The position numbers and the translations under genes were made by a program. This document shows positions 10,690 to 20,666 of a stretch of 27,490 bases of DNA, piece after piece; the first letter of the stretch is position 1, and each line of letters opens with the position of its first letter. The stretch spans positions 1-27,490 of the forward strand of contig NWUY0300005593.1 in the NCBI GenBank assembly GCA_004151065.3, in the 5' to 3' direction. Source of the DNA: Larix sibirica (Eukaryota > Streptophyta > Pinopsida > Pinales > Pinaceae). The notes beneath the pieces were generated by a model. The model was not told the origin of the DNA. It did no database searches and worked only from the letters and a program-made list of their open reading frames with translations.

Positions 10690-10707
10690 ATATGTCAGGA
10701 AATATTT
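10690..10707. repeat. Target-site duplication of the SINE-like insertion, right copy
   Basis: An exact copy of 10572-10589. The match ends at both sides immediately (T against C upstream, T against A downstream). Confidence 0.8.
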
Positions 10708-10818
10708 AATTAGATTCTCTACCTCTGTTTTCCTCTATATAACGATCCTCCAACTATTTCACTTGTTTTTACATGTCTCTGTGTCCATATATACAAAGGT
10801 CCTTTCTCTAATCCTTAA

Positions 10819-11130
10819 TTATCCAAGGGATTCTATGGAGAGGGTATTGATCACCCCTTTTGCTACTTTTTCCATCGTGTTCCTGAGATGTACCTCTTTC
10901 TTTGTATTACTAAGATATTTATTAACTTTCTTGTATAAGGCATCAAACTCTAAATAAAATTGGTGGCCTCTTAAGGATGGTAGTTCCTTGAAGACATATA
11001 CCCAAACCGTGTTTTTGACTTCTCTAAATTCCTTCACCGTCTTAGATTTTGTTAAACCCTCCTCATTCCTTGTATTCCATGTTTATATCTCCTCTTTGAG
11101 CACTACTATTTTCAAATCCCTAACCATCAT
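10819..11130 (-). pseudogene. Unidentified antisense coding-like stretch
   Basis: I do not recognise this protein. From ATG at 11130 the minus-strand frame runs 103 codons with a single in-frame stop at codon 16, ending at 10819. It is rich in Lys and Glu. It contains KELPSLRGHQFYLEF, then a helix-like segment with regularly spaced Leu/Val and many charges (YKKVNKYLSNTKKEV), so a short coiled coil is plausible. It lies antisense inside the putative 5' LTR of element C. It could be a piece of a different retroelement Gag, an antisense ORF typical of this LTR family, or chance. No function is claimed. Confidence 0.35.
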
Positions 11131-11382
11131 TCATTATTATTATATTATTTATGGTTAGGTTGGCTCAGTATTAGGTCACATAATTATCACTTCATCTCTT
11201 AATTACAATAAATGAGATTCATTTGTATAATCATCTCATCTTATCTTGTGTTCTTGCTACATTTTATGAGGTTTCCACCTTGAAGAGGATTCTTAATCAT
11301 CTTCTCCCTTCATTATTAAGACGTTGCATTACTCTCTGTCTTTCTTATTTTATTCTTTTTGGGAAATTTGGTGTATAACATT

Positions 11383-11395
11383 TGGTATCAAGAGC
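11383..11395 (+). promoter_or_regulatory. Primer-binding site of element C
   Basis: TGGTATCAAGAGC is the tRNA-iMet complement TGGTATCAGAGC with one extra A. It lies two bases after TATAACA, as expected at the 5' LTR junction. Confidence 0.75.
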
Positions 11396-12075
11396 TTAGA
11401 CGCTTCCAAAAATAGTCATCTTAGAATTTTCACTATAACTTTAATTTAGAGATGTTTCAGATAGAAAAAATTGGAGGAGCCTCATATGACATAGCAATAT
11501 ATATGTAGTATGAATTTCAGGTCTTGATTCATTACAGAATAGGGGTTATACCCTGTGGAAGTAGGGTTTTTTACTAGTCCAAAAACTAGTCTCAAATAGG
11601 TGTTATGGGAAAAACTGTTATTTCTGAAGATGGAGATATCCAAATTGAATGAGGCTTGTTGCATAAGAAATAATATGAACCATAGTTTTAGGGGTACAAA
11701 TTTTAGAATCAAAGAAGGAAAATTGGACACGTGGAAAGTCATACAAGTTCACTCTCCTGAAAAGGATGGAAAACAACTAGTTTTGGAAAAGTTACCATAA
11801 CTCTCTCTTGGCACATCACAATTGGGTCAAACCTATGGCAATGTAGAGAAGACATACCATGATACTATAGGATGAAATTTAAAACTTATATGGGCGTACA
11901 TTTCAAATCTAATTCAAGCAATGTCGACCAACAAGATAGCCTACAAGCCGATATTTTCAAGATATGTTAACTTGAAACTTACATAACTTTTGATTAGAGT
12001 ATCTATTTTAGTTTTTTCAGAACGTGTGATAAAGATAAAATAGAGAATAACTACAGTATATATTAGTGGGATCAA
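11396..12075 (+). other. Untranslated leader of element C
   Basis: This is about 680 bp between PBS and gag with no recognisable protein. Open frames in both directions at 11482-11800 match nothing known to me. A small inverted motif (ACTAGT...ACTAGT) at about 11572-11592 is noted without meaning. Confidence 0.55.
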
Positions 12076-13315
12076 ATGGAAAGAGGTGGAGCAAAAAATT
12101 ATATAACCCTTGAACCTCATAAATGCTTAACCATGACACACGAAGAGCATGATGAAGTGAACATTGAGATGTCCAATATTATGGATAGAGTAAAAAACAT
12201 TGAATATACAATGCTAAAAAATGTGGACATCATGGATATGGTAAATAATAATGAATTCCAATAATTCAAAGGGGATATGAAAAGTGAATTCAAAACATTC
12301 AAAGAGAACCTTGAAAACATGAGGGAAGAACTTGTGAAAGATATAATTTTCCTTCTTAACCAGAGGTCAAAACCTATAGAAGATGATAAGGAGAATAAGA
12401 GGGACTTGTTATGGTCATAGCCTAAGAAACTTATGAAACAATTGGTGAATAATAGGTTCAAGTCCCTAACAACTGATAATGCACATCATCATGGGTTCAA
12501 TTCAAGACCAAAGTACTACTTCATTCTAAAGGTATTAATAAATTTTGATGCAGTATATGTGTTTACATGGGTGAACCAAATAGAAAAAATCTTTGAACTA
12601 TAGAATATTATGGATGATAATCAAAGTGTTTCCTTAGCTACATTGTATTTTGAGATAAAAACCTATCAATGGTATCAATAGGTAGTTAAAAGTAATCCTC
12701 CTTCTTATCATTATACTTGGAATCTATTTAGAAGAGACCTAGAAGTTGAATATGGTAAAGTTTGGGAACAATGTTACTTTAGTCAGTTGACAAGAATCGA
12801 GCACTTAGGTGTTGTGGAAGATTAAAATTTAGAATTTAAATTATTGTCCATGAGGGTAAATAACATAAGTGACCATCATTTTTTAGAATCTTTCATGGGT
12901 GGATTGAAAGAAAACATTAAACATGAGATTTTCTTAAAACATCCTAAAAATGTTATGAAATATATGCAATACTCTCATCATATTCAAGCCAAAAATAATG
13001 CTACACAAAAGTATACAATTGGAAGATATGCAAGAATAAGAGACAAAATTTGCCTCATAGGGAAACACTACCTCAACCCACTCAAATATAACATAAGGAA
13101 ATGGGTGAAAGAAGGGGAAAAGGAATAGGTTTTGGTTGTAATAGAAAATGGTCTAAAGGGCATAAATATCAAGAAACAAAATTGTTCACTTTGGAATATA
13201 ATGAAGTGGAGGAAATAGGTGCATAAACACAAATGGGCGGGGAATAAATTTTGAGCCAACAAAAGCAAGGAGAAGATGAAGAAATTATGTACAACATAGA
13301 TCTAGAGTAATGTGA
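12076..13315 (+). pseudogene. gag pseudogene of element C
   Basis: One reading frame runs from ATG 12076 to about 13128 interrupted only by five stop codons (at 12262, 12418, 12601, 12679 and 12823). Each can be explained by one transition from CAA, CAG or TGG. The N-terminal part is charged and coil-like (MSNIMDRVKNIEYTMLKNVD). The central Gag core reads VYVFTWVNQIEKIFEL, then WNLFRRDLEVEYG and FLESFMGGLKENIKHEI. After a frameshift near 13120 the knuckle appears as GCNRKWSKGHKYQETKLF, where the third Cys is Tyr (TGT to TAT) and the second is lost. Capsid and nucleocapsid precursor in origin. Confidence 0.8.
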
Positions 13316-13319
13316 AAAA

Positions 13320-13740
13320 TTAGTTCATGCCATGGCAGGTGTGTCAACACCCCAAACCCTCAAGATTGTAGGTTACATTAAGAAGAAAAGGGTCATAGTA
13401 CTAATCGATTTAGGTAGTACACATAATTTCATTGATTAAAAATTTGCAGAGCACCTCAATTGTTTTGTGTATCCAGTGACAAATTTTCAAATATTGGTTT
13501 CCAATGGGTGAAGTATTAATTATAGAGGGAAATGCCATCACTTTAAACTTAGTATAGGAGACTATAATATATCAATCCCAATGTATGTTATTCCCTTTGG
13601 AGGAGTAGATGTTGTTCTAGGGATTCAATGGTTGAGAACCTTGGGTACAGTTTCTAAAAACTACAATGAACTATTCATGATATTTGAATTCGAAGGAATT
13701 CAATATGAACTCAAAGGGTTAAAATATACACTCTCATAGA
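13320..13740 (+). pseudogene. Aspartic protease of element C
   Basis: TPQTLKIVGYIKKKRVIVLI leads into the active-site loop DLGSTHNFID, where D-S-G is expected. The serine codon is TTA at 13410-13412 (one transition from TCA), while the catalytic Asp is kept. The distal motif reads FGGVDVVLGIQWLRTLGTV. A stop follows the active site directly, and another interrupts the middle segment. Confidence 0.8.
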
Positions 13741-13793
13741 ATGAAAAAGCTCCTAAAAAGAGTTGTGGTGGAGATATTGCTAGAATTTACTCT

Positions 13794-14600
13794 ATGCATG
13801 TGAGGCACGAAGATGAAAATATTCCATATGACTTAAAATGTACCCTGGAAAAGAACCATAAATTCTTCCAATATATTCCTAAACGACGACCTTTATCTAG
13901 AGATAATGCACATCAAATAGAACTCATTCCCAAAAATACTCCTCCCAATAAAAGGCCTTGTAGATATGCACATCAAAAAAAGGAGAGATTGAGAAAATGG
14001 TACAAGTCATGTTGGATGTAGGTATTATTCAACCAAGCAAGAGTTCCTTTTCAACACCAATAGTGATGGTTAGAATAAAATATAATGCTTGGAGAATGTG
14101 CCCTGATTACAAATATCTAAACAAAATCACCATCAAGGATAAATTCCCCATTCCAAATATTGATGAGCTATTAGATGAGCTTCATGGACTGGCTTACTTC
14201 ACAAAGTTATATCTAAAATCAAGATACCTTCCAAATAAGATTAAGAGAAGAAGCCATTCCCAAAACAGATTTTAGAACACATGAAGGGCACTATGATTTC
14301 TTGTTGATGCCTTTTGGATTAACTAATGCTACCTCTATTTTTCAAAACCTCGTGAACAAAAAATTTCGACCTTATCTTGAAAGTTTTTTGGTGGTTCTCT
14401 TTGATGATATACTTATCTATACAAAATCATGGGAAGAACACAACATGTGGATACATTCCTACAAATGTTTTAGAACAATTAATTGTGTGTAAAAAGATCC
14501 AAAAGTGCTTTTGGGAAACAAGAAGTAGAGTACTTGGGTCATATTGTTTCAAGAGAAGGGGTTAGGGTGGATCCTCAAAACAATGAAGCCAATACAACAT
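13794..14600 (+). pseudogene. Reverse transcriptase of element C
   Basis: Fragments in order: HQIELIPKNTPPNKRPCRY (entry to the palm), [58 protein letters not shown], then after a frameshift near 14230 the [19 protein letters not shown] block, [17 protein letters not shown] and [15 protein letters not shown]. The catalytic D-D pair at 14403-14408 is intact, unlike in element B. Frameshifts near 13990, 14230 and 14440 break the protein. The following stretch (EYLGHIVSREG-like, about 14530-14570) is the usual thumb entry. Confidence 0.88.
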
Positions 14601-14799
14601 GGAATATTCCTAAGAACATCAAGAGTCTTAGAGTATTTTTGGATCTTAGAGTGTTTTAAGGGAAATTTGTTAAGAATTATGCACGCATTGCAAGTCCACT
14701 CATATCTCTCTTGAAGAAAAATCAATTTGTACTAAATGAAGAAGCTACCTTGGCATTCTCACTCCTAAGGAATGCTATGAATTCTACACCTAAATATTA

Positions 14800-15200
14800 A
14801 TAAAACATTCATAGTTGAATGAGATGCATCGAGACAAGTAATTGGAGCATTATTGATGCAATATGTCAAGGAAGCCATTGGATTTTGGAAGTAAAGAATT
14901 CAAAGGAAACAACATGGTGAAATCTACTTATAAACAAGAAATGGCAACAATTTTGCATGCGGTTAAAAAATGGCAACAATTTATTATTGGGAGACATTTT
15001 AAAGCCAATATAGGCCATGGAAACGTAAATAATTTTTTGGATCAAAGAGTGTCATTAGAAGAGCAACAAAAATGGGTAGCAAAAATGAAAGGGATTGATT
15101 TTGAAATAATCTACAAAAGGGAAGGAAAATATGGTAGCATATGCCCTTTCCAAATTAGAAGAATCCTCCAACTTATATTCCATAACATATTCCATTCCTA
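14800..15200 (+). pseudogene. RNase H of element C
   Basis: EMRCIETSNW-type remnants at about 14815-14860 correspond to the ECDAS start of the domain, shifted in frame. An open stretch then reads STYKQEMATILHAVKKWQQF, IIGRHFKANIGHG, FLDQRVSLEEQQKWVAKMKG and IDFEIIYKREGKYG, the normal end of plant Gypsy RNase H. The usual T-D-H triplet is IGHG, so the catalytic Asp of that motif is lost. Confidence 0.82.
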
Positions 15201-15285
15201 TATGGTTGGAATATGATCTCATGAATGGAAAGAAGATAATAGTACTAGACAAAAAATACAGTGTCTAAAAGAAGGGAATATATCT

Positions 15286-15534
15286 ATGAAACATGGAGAA
15301 TGGAGTAGAGATATTTTTTGGTACAAGGGTAGAATATTTTTATGCCCTCATTTAAAGTTGAAAGAACAAATATTAAGGGAGTATCATAAATCTATGATTG
15401 TAGGACATTCAAGTTTCCTTAAAACTTATCAAAGGGTCCAAAAAGATTTTTTTTGGGAAGGAATGAAGAAAGATAGTCAAACATTTGTAAGAGAATGCCA
15501 AGTGCGCCAAAAACAATTGAGGGTGTGTACATAG
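15286..15534 (+). pseudogene. Integrase N-terminal zinc finger of element C, truncated
   Basis: The segment contains LKEQILREYHKSMIVGHSSF, then KTYQRVQKDFFWEGMKKD and FVRECQVRQK. This is the integrase H-x-H...C-x2-C finger; the last cysteine is Arg (CQVR for C-x-x-C). Similarity ends at about 15520, and the frame then enters Copia-like LTR sequence. The catalytic core is absent. Confidence 0.8.
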
Positions 15535-15746
15535 TGTTCAAGACAAATACGCAAGAATAAAATAAGCGTGAGATATATTTTATAAAGCATATGTACATAT
15601 AAATACATTGACAATGACCCTTGGTTCATATTCCAAGGTGTCTCTTGGACTTATAATGACTCTTCCTATTCACTTATGAGAACTAACGTGAATAGTAAAG
15701 ACAAAGTACAATGCAAATTAACCCTAATAGATTAATGATCCCAACA
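15535..15746 (-). repeat. Copia-type LTR, minus strand (probable 3' LTR)
   Basis: On the minus strand it starts TGTTGGGATCATTAATC, the classic Copia LTR start, directly after a purine-rich run. It ends at TTGAACA (15535), giving 212 bp with TGTT/AACA tips; an end at 15524 is also possible. A TTTATAAAATATA box is seen at about 15575-15590. No second copy or target-site duplication was found in the window, so the length is approximate. It abuts the point where element C is cut. Confidence 0.5.
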
Positions 15747-15762
15747 TTCACACCCTCAATCC
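15747..15762 (-). promoter_or_regulatory. Polypurine tract preceding the Copia-type LTR
   Basis: On the minus strand GGATTGAGGGTGTGAA sits right before TGTTGGGATC. Copia elements carry such a G/A-rich primer site immediately upstream of the 3' LTR. Confidence 0.5.
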
Positions 15763-16750
15763 AAAGGGATGTATAGGATTCCAAGTAGAGAGATGATATC
15801 TGGAGAAGGATAGCTGCAAATAGTTGAAGGTGCTCTCTGAATCAAAAGCTAGCAGAAGTTGATGTCTTCTACTAAATGGGTGGTTTTGGATGACCACCTC
15901 TAACTAAAACTATGAATAAGTGGTAAAACTATGAATAAGTGGTTTAGAGATGACCACAAAATTTGAAACTTGGCAGTCACTTTGGTACTATCTCATCAGT
16001 TATCTCTTGAACTTGGATTTAAACCAAGTTCTGGCTTAGCAGTTCCCTCTAGAACTTGGCTTAAAGGCTCGGCGGTTCCCTCTAGAAAATAGTGGTTTGA
16101 GGACTACCACAAACTAATGTCTAGAAGAAGCAACAGAGGTTGATGTATTATACTAAATGGGTGGTTTTAAAATGAACACAAACTAAAAAGGTGCTCAAGT
16201 AAAACATGGCTCTAAATTTGGCTCTGGTTGCATCTTTGACTCTGGATAGGTGGCTCTAGCTCGAGGCTCTGGAAACTAGAACAAGGTTTTGGATATGGCT
16301 TTGGCTCTATTTTAGGTTTACTTGTTCCTGCTCACTTGTTCTCACTCACTTTTCTTTAATGGTCAATCATCCCCCCCTGTCAGGAACACGATGAGAAATA
16401 GGAAATATTTCAACTGCAAGATGTATCATTACTCATGAAGGAACTCTACAGTATGACTTATATATCTTCTTGGTTGTTGATGNTGGATTGTGTACTTATT
16501 TGCTCTAGTTATTTTTTATTTTAGTTCTAGTTATTTGGCATTCAATACAAATAAGCTAATAAAATAAGAACTAAGTTATAAGATCCATTATGACGAACTG
16601 TTCCAGTGGAATATCCATGATAGTTTATGGATCATGGTAGGATAACTTTTCCCCCTTATTCATTTGATGGATTTGAAGAGACTACATCCCTTTCTTGATC
16701 CAAAGTAACTTGCTCATTCCTTCTCTTTGTTCCCTTGAGGGAGTTGTTAT
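15763..16750 (-). other. Unclassified sequence between the Copia-type LTR and the LINE
   Basis: By position this would be the 3' internal part of the minus-strand Copia-like element. I could not read RNase H or other pol motifs. It holds short degenerate repeats: AAGTTGATGTCTTCTACTAAATGGGTGG-like units at about 15851 and 16137, a duplicated TATGAATAAGTGG at about 15911 and 15931, and two GTTCCCTCTAGAA blocks near 16041 and 16074. A C-run (CCCCCCC) lies near 16372. Base 16483 is N. Confidence 0.4.
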
Positions 16751-16870
16751 ATTAATTGTAGGGGATTTGACTATTGGGGCACAATTGTGTTTGAGTTTTC
16801 ATAACTAGTCTTGAGAATAGGATTGAGATCCTTTCCGAAAACTGCAAGCTTGAGGGCCAAGACTCCTCAG

Positions 16871-19800
16871 CTAGAGGAGCCGAACGGGGAGCCGACTGTG
16901 TGGAATCACGAGTTGAGAAACCAGTAGCTTCAAGAAAGAGGCCATAATGCAATTACTAATCCAGTAGCGCCGAGGAGTCTTCCCTTCAAAGATCAAGTGG
17001 TTATGGGCCTTCCAAATGCCCCGGGCCGCAAATACAGGCAGTGTTATGTATTTCCCCATCGAAAATGACCAATCACTGAAATTTTTAGCAAAGGAAACCC
17101 GAGACCATCTGCAAGAAACACCAACCCTGAAACAAGAATCTTGCCAAATAACACGGGAGAACGAGCAGGTGAAAAATAAGTGGTTGACCGATTCTTTCCC
17201 AATGCCACACAAAGCACATCTGTTAGGGCCACAACCACCTCTTTTGAGGAGATTATCCCAAGTCAGGATCCTGTTATCAAGCACCAGCTAGACAAAACAT
17301 TTTATCTTAAGTGGAGTGTTTAGTGACCAAACTAGCTTATGCCATTTATGAAGAATGGGGGAAACAACCGAGACTAAAGATTCATATGCCAACTGCGCCG
17401 TAACCACCCCCAGCTCTGTGTTCCACGACCACACCACGCTGATAGGTTTATCACAAAGCTGAAGATTAATTCTTTGGAGCCCAATAATATACTCGGAACA
17501 TTTAACCCCTTAGACTGCCCGAAATACCTAGTTGATTAGCCGAGATCCATGAATGTTTCTAGCATCTCAAAGGATTGTAAATAGCAATTTGGTTCAATGT
17601 GTAATATCCCTTAGATCTCAGAAAGAACCCGAGTTCCAGAGAGAGCAAGAAAACAAAAGGACCCCCCAGAATTGGATCTTCACCCAGTTGAATCTGACGA
17701 CCATTCCTCGGAGTCCAGGATAGCCATGATGCTATAATCTTGAATGAACCTAGTAAGCCCTTCCAAATGTTAGAGACACCTCTATTATTCTGAAGCCCAT
17801 TCCAGAACCATTGGATCAACGAACACTTCTTAAGGCTCTTGTCTTTGATGATCTCACTCCACAAAGATTCTGAGAAAATTGCCCTCCAGAGACTCTTGGC
17901 TTTTAATGCTTTCCCAACGAGTGTCATATTCTTAATGTTCCAGCCACCCAAATGGAAAGGCTGTGCCAATTGTTGCCAACCCACCAGATGAAAATGTCGC
18001 TTAATATCCCCACCACCCCAAATGAAACTAAAAATGCGCTTACGGATTCCATCCATAATAGCAACAGGGACATTGCACAAAGTGAGACAATACACCGCAA
18101 GATTCTACAACACTGATTTTGCAAGGGTAAGACGACCACCTAAGGACAACCATCTCCAGCACCAGTGGGCTATCCTTTTATCGAATCTTTTTAAAAGCCA
18201 TCGCCAATCCTGCAAACGATAATTATTTGGCTTGAGGAAGAACCCTAGGTATTTGGTACCTTCTTCTGATGGTTGAACATTGAAAGGCAACAGGATTCTA
18301 ATCTGATCAAAGACACCCACATTCACATCTAAGAATAGAAGGACAAATTTTTCTTTACTGATGAGCATACTCGAGGCTTTGCAGAAAATATCAAGAATCC
18401 ACTTTAAATGAGACCACTCCGCGAGAGATCCACCACCATATAACAAGACATCATCCACAAATTGAGTGTGGAGCGATTTTAATACCCTGAAATTTCTGCT
18501 CACCCCTCGCTAAGTGGATAAGTCTACTGAGGCAAAAGGAATAACAAGGGTGAGAGAGGGCATCCTTGTCTCAACCCCCGTGAGCTTTTAAAGAAGTAAG
18601 TGGGCACACCATTAATAATAACAACAAAATTAATCGATGAGACACAACCCATAATCCGCTTACTGACCACCCAAGGGAGACCGATCTGAATCAAGAATAA
18701 TCTCAGAAAATACCATTCCACACGGTCATAAGCCTTCACCAAATCCAGTTTCAAGAGTATTGCTTCAAGTTGCTTTGCTTTGATAGAGTGAAAAGACTCC
18801 TGTGCCACCCTAACCGCATCCAAAATTTAACGATCATGTAGAAACCCAAGCTGTTCCTTAGAGATGTATTTTGATAATCCAGGCTTCAATCTCACAGCAA
18901 TGGTCTTGGCAATGACTTTATAAATTAGGTTGCAGAGAGAGATAGGACGAAAATCATTGAAGTCCTCCGGATGAGAGCACTTGGGGATGAGTGTAAAAAA
19001 GGTAGAGTTAATTGCACTAGTCAGCTTGGATTCCTCCACCGCATTCAAAATGTCATGTCCCATGATATAAAAGAAGGCTAGAAATAGTTCCACGGACCAG
19101 CCATCCGGTCTCGGGCTCTTTTCCTTGGAGAAGCCCTTGAGTATATTTTCCACTTCTATCAAAGTAACCGGGGCGAAGATTGCATCCCCCTCCTCATCAG
19201 TGAATAGCCTGGGATATTCCTTAATTACTTTGAACTGGTCAAGTAACGACGACGATTTCGGGTCCTTAAAGATATTTTGAAAATGTTGGACAGCCTCAAT
19301 ATGCAGATCTTTAACAGAATATATATTAGTTCCAACACTATCATTGAGTTCCCAAATAACATTCTGATTCCTCCTGGATTCAACGAATTTATGGAAAAAA
19401 AATTGTATTGTTATCCCCAACTTGAATCCACAGAGCACGACTTTTTAGTCGCCAAGTTTCCGCCTGAAATCTTAGCAAATCCTATTTTTTTTTTCTCCAG
19501 AACCGTCAATCTGATAGATTCAGGGCCTGATACAGAAGACAACATATAAGCTGAGAGAATGGCTTCAATATCCCTCTCGATCCAAGAGAGCTCTTCCATC
19601 ATTAAAAGTTGTTTTTTTTCCCATCGGATGGTGAAGGATTTTAGACATATCAATTTTTGTGCCAAACAATCCATAGCAGACACACCTGGCTCCACAATCA
19701 AGGTAGACCAAAAAGCAGCAACTTCCACTTTGAAGTCTCGATCTTTTAACCATGTAGAATTGAATTTAAAAGGATAGCTGACCTTTTTATCATTGAACAC

Positions 19801-20493
19801 AAACTGGAGAAATATAGGGAGATGATCACTAATATGACTTTGTCGAATCCAAGATCTATGATGAGTGAAGCTTGATACAAGATCTTTGGCCACAAGGAAG
19901 GGATCCAGTCTCTTAGAAATGAAATCATCCCCTTCCCTACCATTCTTCCAAGTAGGCGAAAGTGGAGCAGGTTCAATATCAATCAAGTGCCGAGATGAGA
20001 ACATATTTAGAAAAAACGGCCCCAAAGTATCAGTTTTAGCATTTTTACCCCACACTTCACTAACCGACTACGTGAAGTTGAGGTCCCTAGTAATGATTAA
20101 ATTCTCCAGATTGAGCAAGTTATCCGCACATACCAGGTCCCAAAAAACATGTCTATTAGAATAGGGCCCATACACATTGATGAAGTTTAATTCTCGATCA
20201 AAACCGACTAATATTCCAGAGAGAAGGATCCCAGCCTGTGTTAAAAAAGGCCGAAGGTCCAAAACTTGGGGATCCCAGGCCGCTAGTAGGCCACATGACA
20301 AACCAACTGCACTGATAGCACACATTTTCCAAAAAGGTTTGATTTTAGTGAAGAAAACCCTAGCTTTTTCCTCAGAGACCATTGTTTCCCGTAACATAAC
20401 TAAATCATGCTTGTTAACCAACATAATGCGTTGGAGGGCTAGCTCTTTTGAGAGGGCCCCCACTCCCCGAATGTTTAGTGAGAGATAGATCAT
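16871..20493 (-). pseudogene. LINE ORF2: endonuclease, reverse transcriptase, zinc-binding domain
   Basis: The endonuclease (20493-19411) starts SLNIRG and has LRET, NVYGPY, RDLNFT (usually GDFN), then SPTWKN, ISKRLD and SDH. The Asn, Glu and Asp-His residues of the APE-type site are still there. An in-frame TAG lies at 20068-20070. After a frameshift near 19420 RT follows: FNDFRPISLCNLIYKVI, EQLGF, KLDLVKAYDRV (motif A), GLRQGCPLSPLLF, FVDDVLLY (motif C, about 18450), EGTKYLGFFL. Stop TAA at 18827-18829 and a shift near 18515 break it. 18095-17559 is the C-terminal linker. 17284-16871 is the zf-RVT finger (CALCG...HLFFTC). The protein nicks target DNA and primes reverse transcription there. 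Confidence 0.9.
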
Positions 20494-20666
20494 TTCTTGA
20501 CCCTAGCAAGGGCTTTAATATCTCTAAGTGCCTTGGAATCATAAGAGGGAGAATCCTGCCCATTACCCAACGTGTCCACCGATTTACATAACACAACGTT
20601 TTGTTTTGAGCCCTTATGTGCACTTCTCGTTTTAAGAGGTGAGAGCTCCACTGCCAAGCCCCCCTC

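Larger units (their letters stand above)
9888..11380 (+). repeat. Putative 5' LTR of element C (start uncertain)
   Basis: The end is well placed: TATAACA at 11374-11380, then two bases, then a PBS. A matching 7-bp inverted start TGTTATA occurs at 9888, giving 1,493 bp. A second possible start, TGTTGTGAGG at 10180, follows a purine run (GGGAGGAGGA) and would give 1,201 bp. A TATATAA box is present near 10736. No 3' LTR is available for comparison because C is cut off at its 3' side, so the left border is a guess. A SINE-like insertion and an antisense coding-like stretch lie inside. Confidence 0.4.
11383..15523 (+). mobile_element. 5' two-thirds of a Ty3/Gypsy element (element C), truncated in integrase
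   Basis: After the PBS come gag, zinc knuckle, protease, RT, RNase H and the integrase zinc finger in Ty3/Gypsy order. Coding similarity stops within the zinc finger near 15520, where a minus-strand Copia-like LTR begins. No integrase core or 3' LTR is seen further right, so the remainder was lost or lies outside the window. The domains resemble those of element B, but the two are clearly different families (different LTRs, leader and gag). Confidence 0.82.

Noticed and set aside
16483-16483. Ambiguous base N as an assembly break
   Set aside because: A single N between continuous sequence on both sides is more likely an uncertain base call. It is worth remembering only because it lies in the unclassified 15763-16750 interval.
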